Part shown: in pieces, positions 55,240 to 64,000 of the stretch
How positions within the stretch are numbered: the stretch's first letter is position 1
Layout of the letters: every line of letters begins with the position of its first letter
From: Salinisphaera orenii subsp. orenii MK-B5
Lineage (GTDB): Bacteria > Pseudomonadota > Gammaproteobacteria > Nevskiales > Salinisphaeraceae
NCBI RefSeq assembly: GCF_003788635.1
Contig: NZ_AYKH01000043.1
Span: 1-64,000 of the forward strand
Direction: 5' to 3'
Length of the DNA: 64,000 nt
The notes under the pieces: model-generated
Database searches by the model: none
What the model was told of the DNA's origin: nothing
The model's input: only the letters and a program-made list of their open reading frames with translations
Program-made: the position numbers and the translations under genes

Positions 55240-55946
55240 ACGACGCCGACACCCTGCGCGGGGCGCTGACCGAGCTGCGCACCGAACGGGCGCAGTGCGA
55301 AACGCCCGAGCGGCCAGGCCTGGCCGAACAGATCGAGCGGGTGCGCCGCTGGCAGGCCGACCACGTCGCGGCCCGCCACCGCGACCACGCCGCGCGTCAC
55401 GACGGCGCGGCGCTGCTGCGATTCCTCAGCCGCAGTTTCTATCTCGAGGCCGACTGGTCGGAGCTCACCGACGATCCCGACCGGACCGTCGCCCGCGTCG
55501 GCCGCATCATGAGCGATCTGCGGCCGCTGATCGTGGCCGCACGGCTGCAGGCCAGCGCCGATCGGCTGGACCGGGCGCTGGCCGCCGCCCTGCTCGACGG
55601 CCGATACCCGGTGACGATCACGCCCATCGGCTATGTCCGCGCCTTCCGGCGGGTCGGCGAGGCCGCCGAACGCGAGCGCCAGCTGGCCTGGGTGGGCGAG
55701 CTCATCGAGCGCTTGGCCGGTTTCGCCGACAATCGCGCCGCCTGGTGGGCCTTCAAGGCCGCCCGCGCGCCGGCGCGCGGCTTCGGCATGGGCCAAACCC
55801 ATGTCCTGCTGGCCGAGGGCTTCGCCGCACTGCGTGCCACCCGTGATCCGGCCGAAGCGACCCGCGAGGCCCTGGACGCCCAGCGCGTCCTGGTCCGACG
55901 TCTGTTCGGTGCCGCCACCGCGGGGGCCGCGCCGCCGTCGTACTGA
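55236..55946 (+). CDS. FFLEELY-motif protein
   Basis: 236 residues, GTG start overlapping the propeller gene by 4 bp. Helical, with LLRFLSRSFYLEADWSEL close to the FFLxELY motif after which this gammaproteobacterial family is named, and FRRVGEAAERERQLAWVGELIERLAGF. Function unknown. Confidence 0.72.
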   Translation: MNDADTLRGALTELRTERAQCETPERPGLAEQIERVRRWQADHVAARHRDHAARHDGAALLRFLSRSFYLEADWSELTDDPDRTVARVGRIMSDLRPLIVAARLQASADRLDRALAAALLDGRYPVTITPIGYVRAFRRVGEAAERERQLAWVGELIERLAGFADNRAAWWAFKAARAPARGFGMGQTHVLLAEGFAALRATRDPAEATREALDAQRVLVRRLFGAATAGAAPPSY

Positions 55947-56116
55947 CGCCGACCGGGCCGCGGTCGGCACGGCCGGGCGCACCTTCCGACACGCGGGCGG
56001 CCCGCGCCGTTCTGTCGGGAAGTTTTCCCATGGTGGCGCACCCGCGGCCACGCTAGATTCGTCCCGGTGCCGCCGTCCGGCGGGCCGATAACTATAAGCG
56101 ACAGAAGGACGAGGGT

Positions 56117-58399
56117 ATGCAACGCACGACAACCGTGCGCTCCAGGAATTGGGGCGCGGTCTCCGTCATGGCCTGCTCGGGGCTGATGTTCGAAGCGGTG
56201 CCGGTATTCGCCGAGGAGCGCAAGCGCGGCATGCTGGCACCGATCAACGTCGAGGAGACGGTGCCGACCGACATCACCGAAACCCCCGGGGCGGCGGCCA
56301 CGCTCTACGACGACGAGCTCGAGGAAAAGCAGCCGTACACGCTAATGGACGGGCTCGACTACGCCGCCGGCGTGCGCACCGTGTATGACGACGTGCTCGG
56401 GCGCCGCTCGGGCATTGCGGTGCGCGGTGCGCCGACCCGGCGATCGCGCAAGACCCTGTTGCTGGAGGACGGCGTACCGATCAACGGCTCGACCTACATC
56501 GATCCGAGCGCGCACTACACGCCGCCGGTCGAACGCCTCGAGCGGGTGGACGTGCTCAAGGGCGCGGGGCACGTGCTGCACGGCCCGCTCAACAACCACG
56601 GCATCGTCAACTTCCGCAACAAGCAGCCCACCGAAACGCCGGAGACCACCATCAAGCTCGGCGCCGGCGGTCAGGGCACGTTCAAGCGTCACATCATGCA
56701 CACGCGCACGGACGGGCCCGTGGGCACGGTGTTCGCCTATACCGGCATGAACGCCGACGGCAGCTTCGACGTCGAGGACTTCCAGTACGACGACTTCTTC
56801 GCCAGCGCCGACTGGGCGATCAACGATCGTCACGATCTCGGCTTTTCCTTCGTCTACTTCCGCGAACGCTCGCACTACGACGAGAGCAATCTGCTACCCG
56901 CCGAGTACGACCGCAGCCCGCGCAGCAAGCGCGGCCGGTTCGCGCAGCGCTACAACAACATCTCGGTCAACTACTTCAAGTACGACCTCACCCACGACTG
57001 GCGGCCGACCGACCGGCTGTCGATCTCGACCCGACTGTTCCACACCGACCTCGAGCGGCCGCGCTTCACCGTCGAGCCGGACGAGGTCGACGTGGTCGAC
57101 GGCTCGCCGGATTTCAGCCGCGACGGCTACGAGGATCCGGCCTTCTTCTTCGAACGCGGTGCCAGCGGCGTCATGATCGGCCGCGACCGCACCTACAAGA
57201 CCCACGGCGCCGAGTCGCGCTTCCAGCTGGCCGACCTCGAGGCGCTGGGCGCCGAGCACACGCTGCAATGGGGCGTGCGCTACGAGTGGCACGAGTTCAG
57301 CGATCGCGAACCGGTGGGCGGCACCGGCGAGCTGCTGGACGAGAGCAACCGCGGCCGCGCCGGCATCGGCGTGTTCGAGCCGACCACCGGCGAAGGCAGC
57401 TCGCTGACCGAGTACGACGCCGATGCGATCTCCGGCTTCGTCCAGAACGCGATCCGGATCGGCGACGTCACCCTCACGCCGGGGGTGCGGGTGGAACGCT
57501 ACACCCAGGAACGGGAGGTGATCTTCGAGGATTCCGAACCCGGCTCACCGCGGGAGAAGGACGACAACACCCTCGTGCTGCCCAGCATCAGCCTGCTTTA
57601 CGAGGGCTTCGAGGAAACACAGCTGTTCGCCAACGTCGGACGGGGCTACACGCCGGCGTTCGCACGCACGGCCGAGGACTTCCCGCTCGAGCCCGAAACC
57701 GGCGTCAACAGCCAGTTCGGCTTTCGCACCACGGCGATCCGCGGCACGCGCCTCGAGGGCGCGGTGTTCTACAACCGCATCCAGGACACGGTGGTGCAGG
57801 AGCCGATCACCATCGACGGCGACAATCTCGTGGTCAACGCGGCCGACTCCTATTCATACGGCCTGGATCTGAGCGCCCGCATCGACAGCCGCGCCTTCCA
57901 CCTCGACTCCGACTACAACGTCTTCGGGGAACTGGCCTACAACTACACCAGGGCCGAATTCACCAGCGGTGATCTCGACGGCAACGACGTGCCCCAGGTG
58001 CCCAATCACGTGGGCACGTTCACCCTTGGCCTGGAGCACCGGGCCGGGTGGCGGGTGAGCGCGAGCCTGCACTATCTCGACAGCTTCTTCGCGGGCAGCG
58101 GCAACGCACTGACACTGACCGTGGCCGACGAGGACGGCAATCCGATCGATCCGGACAATCTGGCGCGGCCGACCGGCTCGGTGGAGATCCGCGAACCGGC
58201 GGTGCTCGGCGAGATTCCGGATCACACCCTGCTGTCAGCGCGTGCGAGCTATGACCTGCCGGACACGGGCTTCGCCGACACCACCGTCTGGATCCAGGGC
58301 CGCAACCTGACCGACAAGCAGTTCATCACCGACTACGTGAACGGGATCCGGCCGGGGCCCGAGCGCACGGTCGTGGTGGGCTTCACGTCCCGCTTCTAG
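56117..58399 (+). CDS. TonB-dependent outer-membrane receptor (siderophore/ferric citrate type)
   Basis: 760 residues with a signal peptide ending near VPVFAEE, a plug domain (TLMDGLDYAAGVRTVYDDVLGRRSGIAVRGAPTRRSRKTLLLEDGVPINGSTYIDPSAHYTPPVERLERVDVLKGAGHVLHGPLNNHGIVNFRNK) and a 22-strand barrel ending VVVGFTSRF. Layout resembles FecA. The ligand is not evident; no fecIR or siderophore genes flank it. Confidence 0.9.
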   Translation: MQRTTTVRSRNWGAVSVMACSGLMFEAVPVFAEERKRGMLAPINVEETVPTDITETPGAAATLYDDELEEKQPYTLMDGLDYAAGVRTVYDDVLGRRSGIAVRGAPTRRSRKTLLLEDGVPINGSTYIDPSAHYTPPVERLERVDVLKGAGHVLHGPLNNHGIVNFRNKQPTETPETTIKLGAGGQGTFKRHIMHTRTDGPVGTVFAYTGMNADGSFDVEDFQYDDFFASADWAINDRHDLGFSFVYFRERSHYDESNLLPAEYDRSPRSKRGRFAQRYNNISVNYFKYDLTHDWRPTDRLSISTRLFHTDLERPRFTVEPDEVDVVDGSPDFSRDGYEDPAFFFERGASGVMIGRDRTYKTHGAESRFQLADLEALGAEHTLQWGVRYEWHEFSDREPVGGTGELLDESNRGRAGIGVFEPTTGEGSSLTEYDADAISGFVQNAIRIGDVTLTPGVRVERYTQEREVIFEDSEPGSPREKDDNTLVLPSISLLYEGFEETQLFANVGRGYTPAFARTAEDFPLEPETGVNSQFGFRTTAIRGTRLEGAVFYNRIQDTVVQEPITIDGDNLVVNAADSYSYGLDLSARIDSRAFHLDSDYNVFGELAYNYTRAEFTSGDLDGNDVPQVPNHVGTFTLGLEHRAGWRVSASLHYLDSFFAGSGNALTLTVADEDGNPIDPDNLARPTGSVEIREPAVLGEIPDHTLLSARASYDLPDTGFADTTVWIQGRNLTDKQFITDYVNGIRPGPERTVVVGFTSRF

Positions 58400-58407
58400 C
58401 CTTGCGC

Positions 58408-58438
58408 GGCGGTCGCCGGATCCGGGTCGGCGACCGCC
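58408..58438. terminator. Hairpin after the TonB receptor gene
   Basis: GGCGGTCGCCG (58,408-58,418) with perfect inverted copy CGGCGACCGCC (58,428-58,438), 9-base loop, 6 bp after the stop. No T-run, so termination strength is uncertain; between convergent genes. Confidence 0.55.
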
Positions 58439-58579
58439 CGGTACCGTTCACCGTCGCCGGTTCCGGGCGCGCGACCTCGCCGCGCTCGGGAACGGAAATA
58501 GGCCGGTTGCGTCCCGCGCCCGCGTCTAGCACGCAAACAAGCCCACGGGATCGTCGCTGCCCGGCCGGCAGCGGCGGCT

Positions 58580-59131
58580 TCAGAGCATGCCGACCTGCAG
58601 TTTGGCCGCGTCGCTCATCATCTCCATCGTCCACGGCGGCTCGAAGACCAGTTCGACGTTGACCTGGCCGATCGTCGGCACCATCCGCACCTTGCTGCGC
58701 ACGTCGTCGACGAGGATGTCGCCCATGCCGCAGCCCGGCGCCGTCAGCGTCATGTCGATGTGGACCACCCGGGCCTCCGGATCGCTGTGATCGAAGTCGC
58801 AGCGATAGATCAGGCCGAGATCGACGAGGTTGATCGGAATCTCCGGGTCGAACACGGTCCGCATCTGCTCCCAGACGATCCGTTCGACGTCGTCGTCCCC
58901 GGCGCCGTCCGGCAGCGTCAGCGGTTCGGGGACCTCCTGGCCGATAGCGTCGGCGTTCTCGCCGGCGATCCGGATCAGATTGCCGGCGATATAGACGGTG
59001 AACGAGCCGCCCAGCGCCTGGGTGATGTTGCCGTGCGTGCCCACCGGGATCTCGACCGTGTCGCCGGCGGGGATCAGCACGGCCTCGCAGTCGCGCTGGA
59101 AGGTAACGGGTTCATTGGAGGGCATCTGCAT
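58580..59131 (-). CDS. sufT: Fe-S assembly protein SufT
   Basis: About 183 residues. C-terminal MIP18/DUF59 domain with VFDPEIPINLVDLGLIY, MTLTAPGCGMGDILVDDVRSKV (conserved Cys) and VELVFEPPWTMEMMSDAAKLQ; N-terminal extension VTFQRDCEAVLIPAGDTVEIPVGTHGNITQALGGSFTV as in SufT. Helps mature Fe-S proteins. Starts near MQMPSNEP; a TTG start further upstream is less likely. Confidence 0.88.
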   Translation of the reverse strand: MQMPSNEPVTFQRDCEAVLIPAGDTVEIPVGTHGNITQALGGSFTVYIAGNLIRIAGENADAIGQEVPEPLTLPDGAGDDDVERIVWEQMRTVFDPEIPINLVDLGLIYRCDFDHSDPEARVVHIDMTLTAPGCGMGDILVDDVRSKVRMVPTIGQVNVELVFEPPWTMEMMSDAAKLQVGML

Positions 59132-59205
59132 GATGGACCACCGGCATTGCGATGAGGGCGGATAGTCTAACAAGCACCCGCGCCGCTGTCTGATACCATT
59201 CAGGC

Positions 59206-59589
59206 ATGAAAAAGTCTCTCCTGCTGGTGGCCCACGGCAGCCGCCGTGAGGCCTCCAACGACGAAGTCCGAGCGCTGACGGCGCGCGTGCGCGAAGCTGA
59301 TGACGCGCGGTTCGCGCTCATCGATTGCGCGTTCCTCGAGCTCGCCGAGCCCGACATCCCGGGCGGCATACAGCGCCTGATCGACGCCGGCGCGACCCAT
59401 GTGACGGTACTGCCGTATTTTCTGGCGGCCGGGCGCCACGTGAGCGAGGACATTCCGGAAGCGGTTGCCGGCAAGCAGGCGGAGCATCCGGACGTGCAGA
59501 TCGAGATCGCGCCGTATCTGGGCACCTCGGATGCCATTCCGGGGCTGCTGCTGACCATGCTCGCGGACAGTACCGCCGCGGCCAGCTGA
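59206..59589 (+). CDS. cbiX: CbiX/SirB-type small chelatase
   Basis: 127 residues, MKKSLLLVAHGSRREASNDEV (the HGS catalytic His), FLELAEPDIPGGIQRLIDAG and VLPYFLAAGRHVSEDIPEAV (second His). The short CbiX form of class II chelatases, which puts cobalt or iron into sirohydrochlorin. Divergent from sufT. It starts a likely operon with the next genes. Confidence 0.88.
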   Translation: MKKSLLLVAHGSRREASNDEVRALTARVREADDARFALIDCAFLELAEPDIPGGIQRLIDAGATHVTVLPYFLAAGRHVSEDIPEAVAGKQAEHPDVQIEIAPYLGTSDAIPGLLLTMLADSTAAAS

Positions 59590-59593
59590 GCGG

Positions 59594-59872
59594 ATGGGCG
59601 CACTCGCCGACAACCGCCGTTTCTGGCTGGCCTGCAATCTGGTCACGCTGGTACTGCACGCCTTCGGCGTGTATCTCTATGCGAGCGAAGGTTTCGCCCA
59701 TCCGGTCGCACAGCTGTGGGCGATCGTGCTCATGCTGCACATGCTCGAGTTTCCGCTGGCCTTTATCGCCGTGCGCGAACGTCGCATCGGCTGGGGCGTG
59801 ACCATCATGGCCACGCTGATCTTCGGCTTCACATGGTGGGTCCCCACCCGGCGGGGCGTCTTCCATGCCTGA
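59594..59872 (+). CDS. Small membrane protein, unknown
   Basis: 92 residues with about three membrane segments (FWLACNLVTLVLHAFGVYLYA, LWAIVLMLHMLEFPLAFIAV, WGVTIMATLIFGFTWWVP). It overlaps the tspO start by 8 bp and follows cbiX by 4 bp, so it is probably real. I do not recognise a family. Confidence 0.65.
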   Translation: MGALADNRRFWLACNLVTLVLHAFGVYLYASEGFAHPVAQLWAIVLMLHMLEFPLAFIAVRERRIGWGVTIMATLIFGFTWWVPTRRGVFHA

Positions 59873-60338
59873 ACGATTCCACGGCGTGCGCGCCGCGCTG
59901 ATCTGCGGCATCGCGGTCGCGCTGACGTCGTTGACCGGGGCGGTGTTCCCACCCGGCGCCTGGTACGAGAGCCTGAACCAGCCGGCGGGCACGCCGCCGG
60001 ACGTGGCCTTTCCGATCGCCTGGACGCTGCTCTACATCGCCATGGCCGTCGCCGCCTGGCGGGTCTGGCGCGCGGCCGGCGTAGGCACCGCGCTCGGCCT
60101 GTTCGCACTCCAGATGGTGCTCAACGCCCTGTGGATGCCGGTCGCCTTCGGCGCCCAGGCGCTGGGCTGGGCGCTGCTGATCATCGTCGCGCTGTGGATC
60201 GCACTGGCTGCGACCCTGGCCGCGTTCTGGCGCGCGGACCGACTCGCCGGCCTGCTGCTCGCCCCCTATCTGGTCTGGGTGAGTTACGCCGTCTATCTCA
60301 ACGCCGGCCTGCTCTGGCTGAACTGGGCAGGCGCCTGA
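59865..60338 (+). CDS. tspO: TspO/MBR family tryptophan-rich sensory protein
   Basis: 157 residues, five membrane helices. Family motifs: FPPGAWYESLNQPAGTPPDVAFPIAWTLLYIAMAVAAWRVW and LQMVLNALWMPVAFGAQALGWALL, AAFWRADRLAGLLLAPYLVWVSYAVYLNAGLLWLN. Binds porphyrins and may act in tetrapyrrole or stress handling, consistent with the adjacent chelatase. Confidence 0.92.
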   Translation: MPERFHGVRAALICGIAVALTSLTGAVFPPGAWYESLNQPAGTPPDVAFPIAWTLLYIAMAVAAWRVWRAAGVGTALGLFALQMVLNALWMPVAFGAQALGWALLIIVALWIALAATLAAFWRADRLAGLLLAPYLVWVSYAVYLNAGLLWLNWAGA

Positions 60339-60360
60339 CCGGCAACGGAGGACTCGACGC

Positions 60361-61179
60361 ATGGCGTTCGCGGATCAATACGGCCCTTGGGCTCTTGTCA
60401 CCGGCGCGTCCGCCGGCATCGGCGCCGAGTTCGCGCGCCAGATCGCGGCCCGCGGCGTCAACGTCGCCCTCGTGGCCCGCCGGCGCGAACGACTGGCGGC
60501 CCTCGGCGAGGAGATCGAGGCCCGGCACGGCGTTCGCACGCTGGCGATCGCGGCCGACCTCAGCGAGCCGGACTTCCTGGCCCCGCTGACCGAGGCGCTC
60601 GGCGCGCGCCATGTCGGCCTGCTGGTCAACAACGCCGGTTCCGGCGTCACCGGGGAATTCCTCGATCATGACCTGGACGATGAGCTGCGGATGCTCGCAC
60701 TCAACTGCCGGGCGCCGCTGATCCTGGCGCATCACTTCGGTGCGCGCATGCGCGACGACCGCCGCGGCGGCATCATCATGCTGGCCTCCATCGCCGGCAT
60801 CGTGCCCACGCCCCAGTTCGCCCACTACAGCGCGACCAAGGCCTGGAACCGCTATCTCGGCGAAGGCCTGCACGAGGAGCTCGCCCGCGACGGCGTGGAC
60901 GTGGTCTCGCTGTGCCCGGGCCTGACCGAGAGCGAGTTCTTCGAGCACGCGAACGTCGATCCCAGCGGCTGGCCGTCGCCCCTGCGGGCCTCGATCATGA
61001 ACGCCGAAGACGTCGCCGCCGCCGGCCTGAAGGGTCTGGGCGGCAAGTCGCAGGTCGTGCCCGGGCTGTCGTATCGCATGCTCATGCGCGCCAGCCGGCT
61101 GGCTCCCGGCGGCCTGTCGCCGTGGCTGGTCGATCGCGTCATGCGTTTCGCGCTGCCCTCCCACAGCGATCGCGGCTGA
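60361..61179 (+). CDS. Short-chain dehydrogenase/reductase
   Basis: 272 residues. NAD(P)-binding TGASAGIGAEFARQ, DLS after the second Rossmann strand, NNAGSGVTGEF, catalytic Ser/Tyr/Lys in IMLASIAGI and HYSATKAWNRYL. Resembles DltE-type short-chain dehydrogenases. Substrate unknown. Starts 22 bp after tspO. Confidence 0.88.
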   Translation: MAFADQYGPWALVTGASAGIGAEFARQIAARGVNVALVARRRERLAALGEEIEARHGVRTLAIAADLSEPDFLAPLTEALGARHVGLLVNNAGSGVTGEFLDHDLDDELRMLALNCRAPLILAHHFGARMRDDRRGGIIMLASIAGIVPTPQFAHYSATKAWNRYLGEGLHEELARDGVDVVSLCPGLTESEFFEHANVDPSGWPSPLRASIMNAEDVAAAGLKGLGGKSQVVPGLSYRMLMRASRLAPGGLSPWLVDRVMRFALPSHSDRG

Positions 61180-61204
61180 ACCCGCGCCCACCGAAGAGCA
61201 AGGC

Positions 61205-62077
61205 ATGTCCATGACCGGATTGAGCGACAAGACCCTTTTCATCTCCGGCGCCTCGCGCGGCATCGGCCTGGCGATCGCGCTGCGCGCCGCGGCCGACGGC
61301 GCCAACGTGGCGATCGCGGCCAAGACCGATACGCCGCACCCCAAGCTGCCCGGCACGATTTATACGGCGGCCGAACAGATCGAGGCCGCCGGCGGCAAGG
61401 CACTGCCGATCGTCTGCGATATCCGCGAAGAGGATCAGGTCGAAGCGGCGGTCAAACAGACCGCCGAACACTTCGGCGGCATCGATATCTGCGTGAACAA
61501 CGCCAGCGCCATCTCGTTGACCGGCACGCTGGACACGCCGATGAAGCGCTACGATCTGATGAACGAGATCAACGCGCGCGGCACGTATCTGGTCAGCCAG
61601 AAATGCATTCCCTACCTTAAGAAAGCCGAGAATCCGCACGTGCTCATGCTCTCGCCGCCGCTGGACATGAAGCCGAAATGGTTCGGCCCGCACGTGGCCT
61701 ACTCGATCGCCAAGTACGGCATGAGCCTCTGCGTGCTCGGCATGGCCGAGGAATTCGCCGAGGACGGCATCGCCTTCAACGCGCTCTGGCCGCGGACCGG
61801 CATCGCCACGGCGGCGATCAATCTGATCGGCGGCGAGGAAATGATGGCGCACTGTCGCAAGCCCGAGATCGTGGCCGACGCCGCGCATCTCGTGCTCACG
61901 CGCGACAGCCGCACGTTCACCGGGCGGTTCTGCATCGACGACGTACTGCTCCACGAGCACGGCGTCACCGATTTCGATCAGTACGCCGTGGACGCCAGCC
62001 AAGACCTCTGGCCCGACTTCTTCGTGCCCGACGATGTCCCGCCACCGCCCGGATCGATGAACAACCGGCTGGATTAG
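61205..62077 (+). CDS. Short-chain dehydrogenase (HSDL2-like)
   Basis: 290 residues. ISGASRGIGLAIALRAAADGANVAIAAKTDTPHPKLPGTIYTAAEQIEAAGG is characteristic of HSDL2-like proteins; NNASAISLTGT, MLSPPLDM, and the YSIAKYGMSL active-site Tyr/Lys follow. The Ser of the catalytic triad lies in LSPP. Forms a pair with the preceding dehydrogenase. Substrate unknown, perhaps fatty acyl. Confidence 0.87.
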   Translation: MSMTGLSDKTLFISGASRGIGLAIALRAAADGANVAIAAKTDTPHPKLPGTIYTAAEQIEAAGGKALPIVCDIREEDQVEAAVKQTAEHFGGIDICVNNASAISLTGTLDTPMKRYDLMNEINARGTYLVSQKCIPYLKKAENPHVLMLSPPLDMKPKWFGPHVAYSIAKYGMSLCVLGMAEEFAEDGIAFNALWPRTGIATAAINLIGGEEMMAHCRKPEIVADAAHLVLTRDSRTFTGRFCIDDVLLHEHGVTDFDQYAVDASQDLWPDFFVPDDVPPPPGSMNNRLD

Positions 62078-62262
62078 GGCCTGCTAACACGTCATGCGCA
62101 CGCCGCGCTGGAGACCACACATCCTGTGCGGCAAGGCTCGAGGCGCCGATCGTGGCGAGTCAGATCCAGACTGGCAACGCCGCAGCGCGCGATCTGAGTC
62201 CCGATCCGGAAGGCACGCGTGCTCGATGAAAGGTTACGGACTCTGGCGAACGATCGTCGCGC

Positions 62263-63732
62263 TCAGCGCCAGACCGGCGTATGGCTGAGCACGTCCGCGG
62301 CGACCCGCTCATAGGCCGCCGCCAGACGCAGAACGTCTAGATCGGCGCGATGCGGGCCGATCAGCTGTAGGCCCATGGCGCGGCCGCGCTCATCGAAACC
62401 CGCAGGCACGTTCATCGCCGGCACACCGGCCAGCGAGGCGCCGATGACGACCTCCATCCAGCGGTGATAGGTGTCCATGGCGTGTCCGGCGATCGCGGCG
62501 GGCCAGTGGGTGTCGGCGTCGAACGCGAACACCTGGGCACTGGGCATCGCAAGCACATCGAAACGCTCGAACGCACCGCGCAGGGTCTGATACCAGGCGC
62601 TGCGCTCGACGTTGGCCCGGTGGATGTCCAGGGCGCTGAGCGCAAGGCCGTGCTCGACCTCCCAGCAGGCCTCCGGCTTGAGGCGATCACGCGTGTGCGG
62701 ATCGTCATGGAGCGGTGCCAGTTTGCCGGCTACCGCCCACTGCCGCAGCGTGTTCCAGCAGCGCCAAAGTCGGGCCGGATCAAAGGCCGGCACGGTGGGT
62801 TCGACGATACAGCCGATCGTCTCCAGCCGGCCGAGCGCCTGCTCGCAGACGTCCAGAATTCCCGCCTCCATGGGCAGATAGCCGCCCCAGTCACCGATCC
62901 AGCCGATACGCAGGCCCGCGACCTCGGTATAAGGCTCGTCCGCGAACGGCGCCGCAGCCTCCGCGATCGACAGTGGTACCCGCGGATCCGGGCCGGCCTG
63001 GATGGCCAGCAGACGAGCCACGTCGGCGACGCTGCGGCCCATCGGGCCCTCGGTGCCCAGCTGCTGGCCGAACACGTCCGGCGCCGGCACCTGCGGCACT
63101 CGGCCGAAGCTGGGCCGGAAACCGAAGACATTGTTGAACGCCGCGGGATTGCGCAGGGAGCCCATCATGTCGCTGCCGTCCGCGACCGGCAGCATGCGCA
63201 TGGCCAGCGCGGCCGCCGCGCCGCCGCTGGAGCCGCCGGCGGTCAGGTCGTGATCGTAGGCGTTGCGAGTGGTGCCGAAAACCGGGTTGTAGGTCTGCGA
63301 CCCCAGCCCGAATTCGGGCGTGTTGGTCTTGCCGATGATGATCGCGCCGGCCGCCTTCATGCGCTCGACCATCAGTCCGTCCTGCGTCGGCTTCGCGTCG
63401 GCGAACAGCGGCGAGCCCAGGGTCGTGACGACGTCCGCGGTCGGGGTGAGATCCTTGACCGCCTGGGGGATGCCGTGCAGCCAGCCGCGATGGATGCCAT
63501 CAGCCAGCTCCCGGTCGCGGGCATCGGCCTCGGCGAGCAGCACATCGGCGCGCCGGCGCGAGACGATGGCATTGACGCGCGGGTTCACCGCATCGATGTG
63601 CGTGAGGTAGGCGCTCATCACCTCGCGACACGAAACGGCGCCGGCGGCTATCCGGTTCGACAGCGCCGTGGCGCCGAGGCCGACGATCTCCTCGACGGCC
63701 GAAAGCGACTGTGTTTCCTGTTTTGTTTCCAC
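62263..63732 (-). CDS. Amidase-signature family enzyme
   Basis: 489 residues, GTG start at 63,732 (VETKQETQSLSAVEEIVGL). Catalytic triad Lys93 (IPQAVKDL), Ser168 (TAGGSSGGAAAALA) and nucleophile Ser192 (GSDMMGSLRNPAAFN). The usual G-G-S is M-G-S here. Hydrolyses an unidentified amide, possibly an aryl or acyl amide. Not related to AmiE and too far from the amide block to be linked with confidence. Confidence 0.87.
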   Translation of the reverse strand: METKQETQSLSAVEEIVGLGATALSNRIAAGAVSCREVMSAYLTHIDAVNPRVNAIVSRRRADVLLAEADARDRELADGIHRGWLHGIPQAVKDLTPTADVVTTLGSPLFADAKPTQDGLMVERMKAAGAIIIGKTNTPEFGLGSQTYNPVFGTTRNAYDHDLTAGGSSGGAAAALAMRMLPVADGSDMMGSLRNPAAFNNVFGFRPSFGRVPQVPAPDVFGQQLGTEGPMGRSVADVARLLAIQAGPDPRVPLSIAEAAAPFADEPYTEVAGLRIGWIGDWGGYLPMEAGILDVCEQALGRLETIGCIVEPTVPAFDPARLWRCWNTLRQWAVAGKLAPLHDDPHTRDRLKPEACWEVEHGLALSALDIHRANVERSAWYQTLRGAFERFDVLAMPSAQVFAFDADTHWPAAIAGHAMDTYHRWMEVVIGASLAGVPAMNVPAGFDERGRAMGLQLIGPHRADLDVLRLAAAYERVAADVLSHTPVWR

Positions 63733-63845
63733 TCCACTGACCTGTCGCGCGAATCCAAAACGATTATCGCCCGTGCGAGCGCCGCAGCCCAACCCGTATC
63801 GAAGCGCCCGACGGTCCACATCGCCGGGGCCCCGCCGGAACCGCT

Positions 63846-64000
63846 CTAGAAGTTCACGATCGCAATGACCTGCGAATAGATGTTGGTGTCGTCGTCGCCG
63901 ATCTGGGTGCCGCCCTGAGCCGCGGACTTGTCGGGCGTATAGAAGCCGACGAGCGGACTCAGCACGAGATGATCGTTGACCACCCACTGGGCATAGAGAT
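63846..64000 (-). CDS. Beta-barrel outer-membrane protein, C-terminal fragment
   Basis: Partial, running off the right edge. The visible end reads LYAQWVVNDHLVLSPLVGFYTPDKSAAQ and ends VIAIVNF, with an aromatic last residue like outer-membrane barrels. Too short for a family call. Confidence 0.55.
   Translation of the reverse strand, partial: LYAQWVVNDHLVLSPLVGFYTPDKSAAQGGTQIGDDDTNIYSQVIAIVNF

Overview
The window looks like a chromosomal stretch of a GC-rich gammaproteobacterium. Comparison of gene content from memory points towards a marine or halophilic lineage such as Salinisphaera, but no marker gene here settles the genus. It splits into a low-to-mid-GC accessory block on the left (about 200-23,700), a methylamine catabolic block (about 23,700-33,700), and ordinary GC-rich housekeeping DNA on the right (34,000-64,000).

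Left block. The window opens inside the 3' end of an FMN-binding glutamate synthase-family gene. A second, 5'-truncated copy of the same 3' end lies at about 23,335-23,700, so roughly 23 kb of DNA is bracketed by 200-bp direct repeats. Between them are amiE-amiB (aliphatic amidase and its AAA+ partner), a beta-barrel outer-membrane protein, three nested insertion sequences (an IS3-type remnant, an intact IS630-type, and an intact IS481-type with a 6-bp target duplication), and one long leftward operon. That operon reads urtABCDE (urea/short-chain amide ABC importer), the two subunits of N,N-dimethylformamidase, a degenerate Rieske-like protein, a Sel1-repeat protein, a small unknown protein, and ureE-F-AB-C-G-D-J (urease with fused gamma/beta subunit). 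It would let the cell import urea or amides, split DMF to dimethylamine plus formate, and release ammonia from urea.

Methylamine block. A second leftward operon encodes a cupin, the three-part dimethylamine monooxygenase (zinc-ribbon small subunit, FMN/2Fe-2S reductase, heme-PAS DUF3445 subunit), trimethylamine monooxygenase (tmm) and TMAO demethylase (tdm). TMA, TMAO and DMF therefore all converge on dimethylamine, which is oxidised to monomethylamine and formaldehyde. The glutamate synthase-like gene at the left edge could be the FMN subunit of N-methylglutamate synthase, which would take the monomethylamine further. Both operons carry a sigma-54 promoter with near-identical sequence extending into the transcribed leader, strong evidence of shared control. 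A XRE-cupin regulator is divergent from the methylamine operon, and a LysR regulator and EamA exporter sit beyond its 3' end.

Right block. tRNA-Arg(CCG) with a duplicated 3' end and terminator, cytochrome c, rep helicase, a TorF-type porin, comM, ubiK, then a nitrogen-control island: glnK-amtB behind a textbook NtrC site and sigma-54 promoter, and a second P-II gene run together with fetAB. The rest is ordinary: cardiolipin synthase-like, glycosyltransferase, yheT, mtgA, Ysc84-type protein, ppk1, phzF, DUF423, bcp, DUF4112, an SMP-30-like protein, a FFLEELY-type protein, a TonB-dependent receptor, sufT, cbiX, tspO, two short-chain dehydrogenases, an amidase-signature enzyme and the C-terminus of a beta-barrel protein.

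The theme of the left half is nitrogen scavenging from amides, urea and methylated amines. The most interesting parts are the DMFase genes inside a urt-ure operon with a pseudo-Rieske protein, and the twin sigma-54 promoters tying that operon to the methylamine operon.
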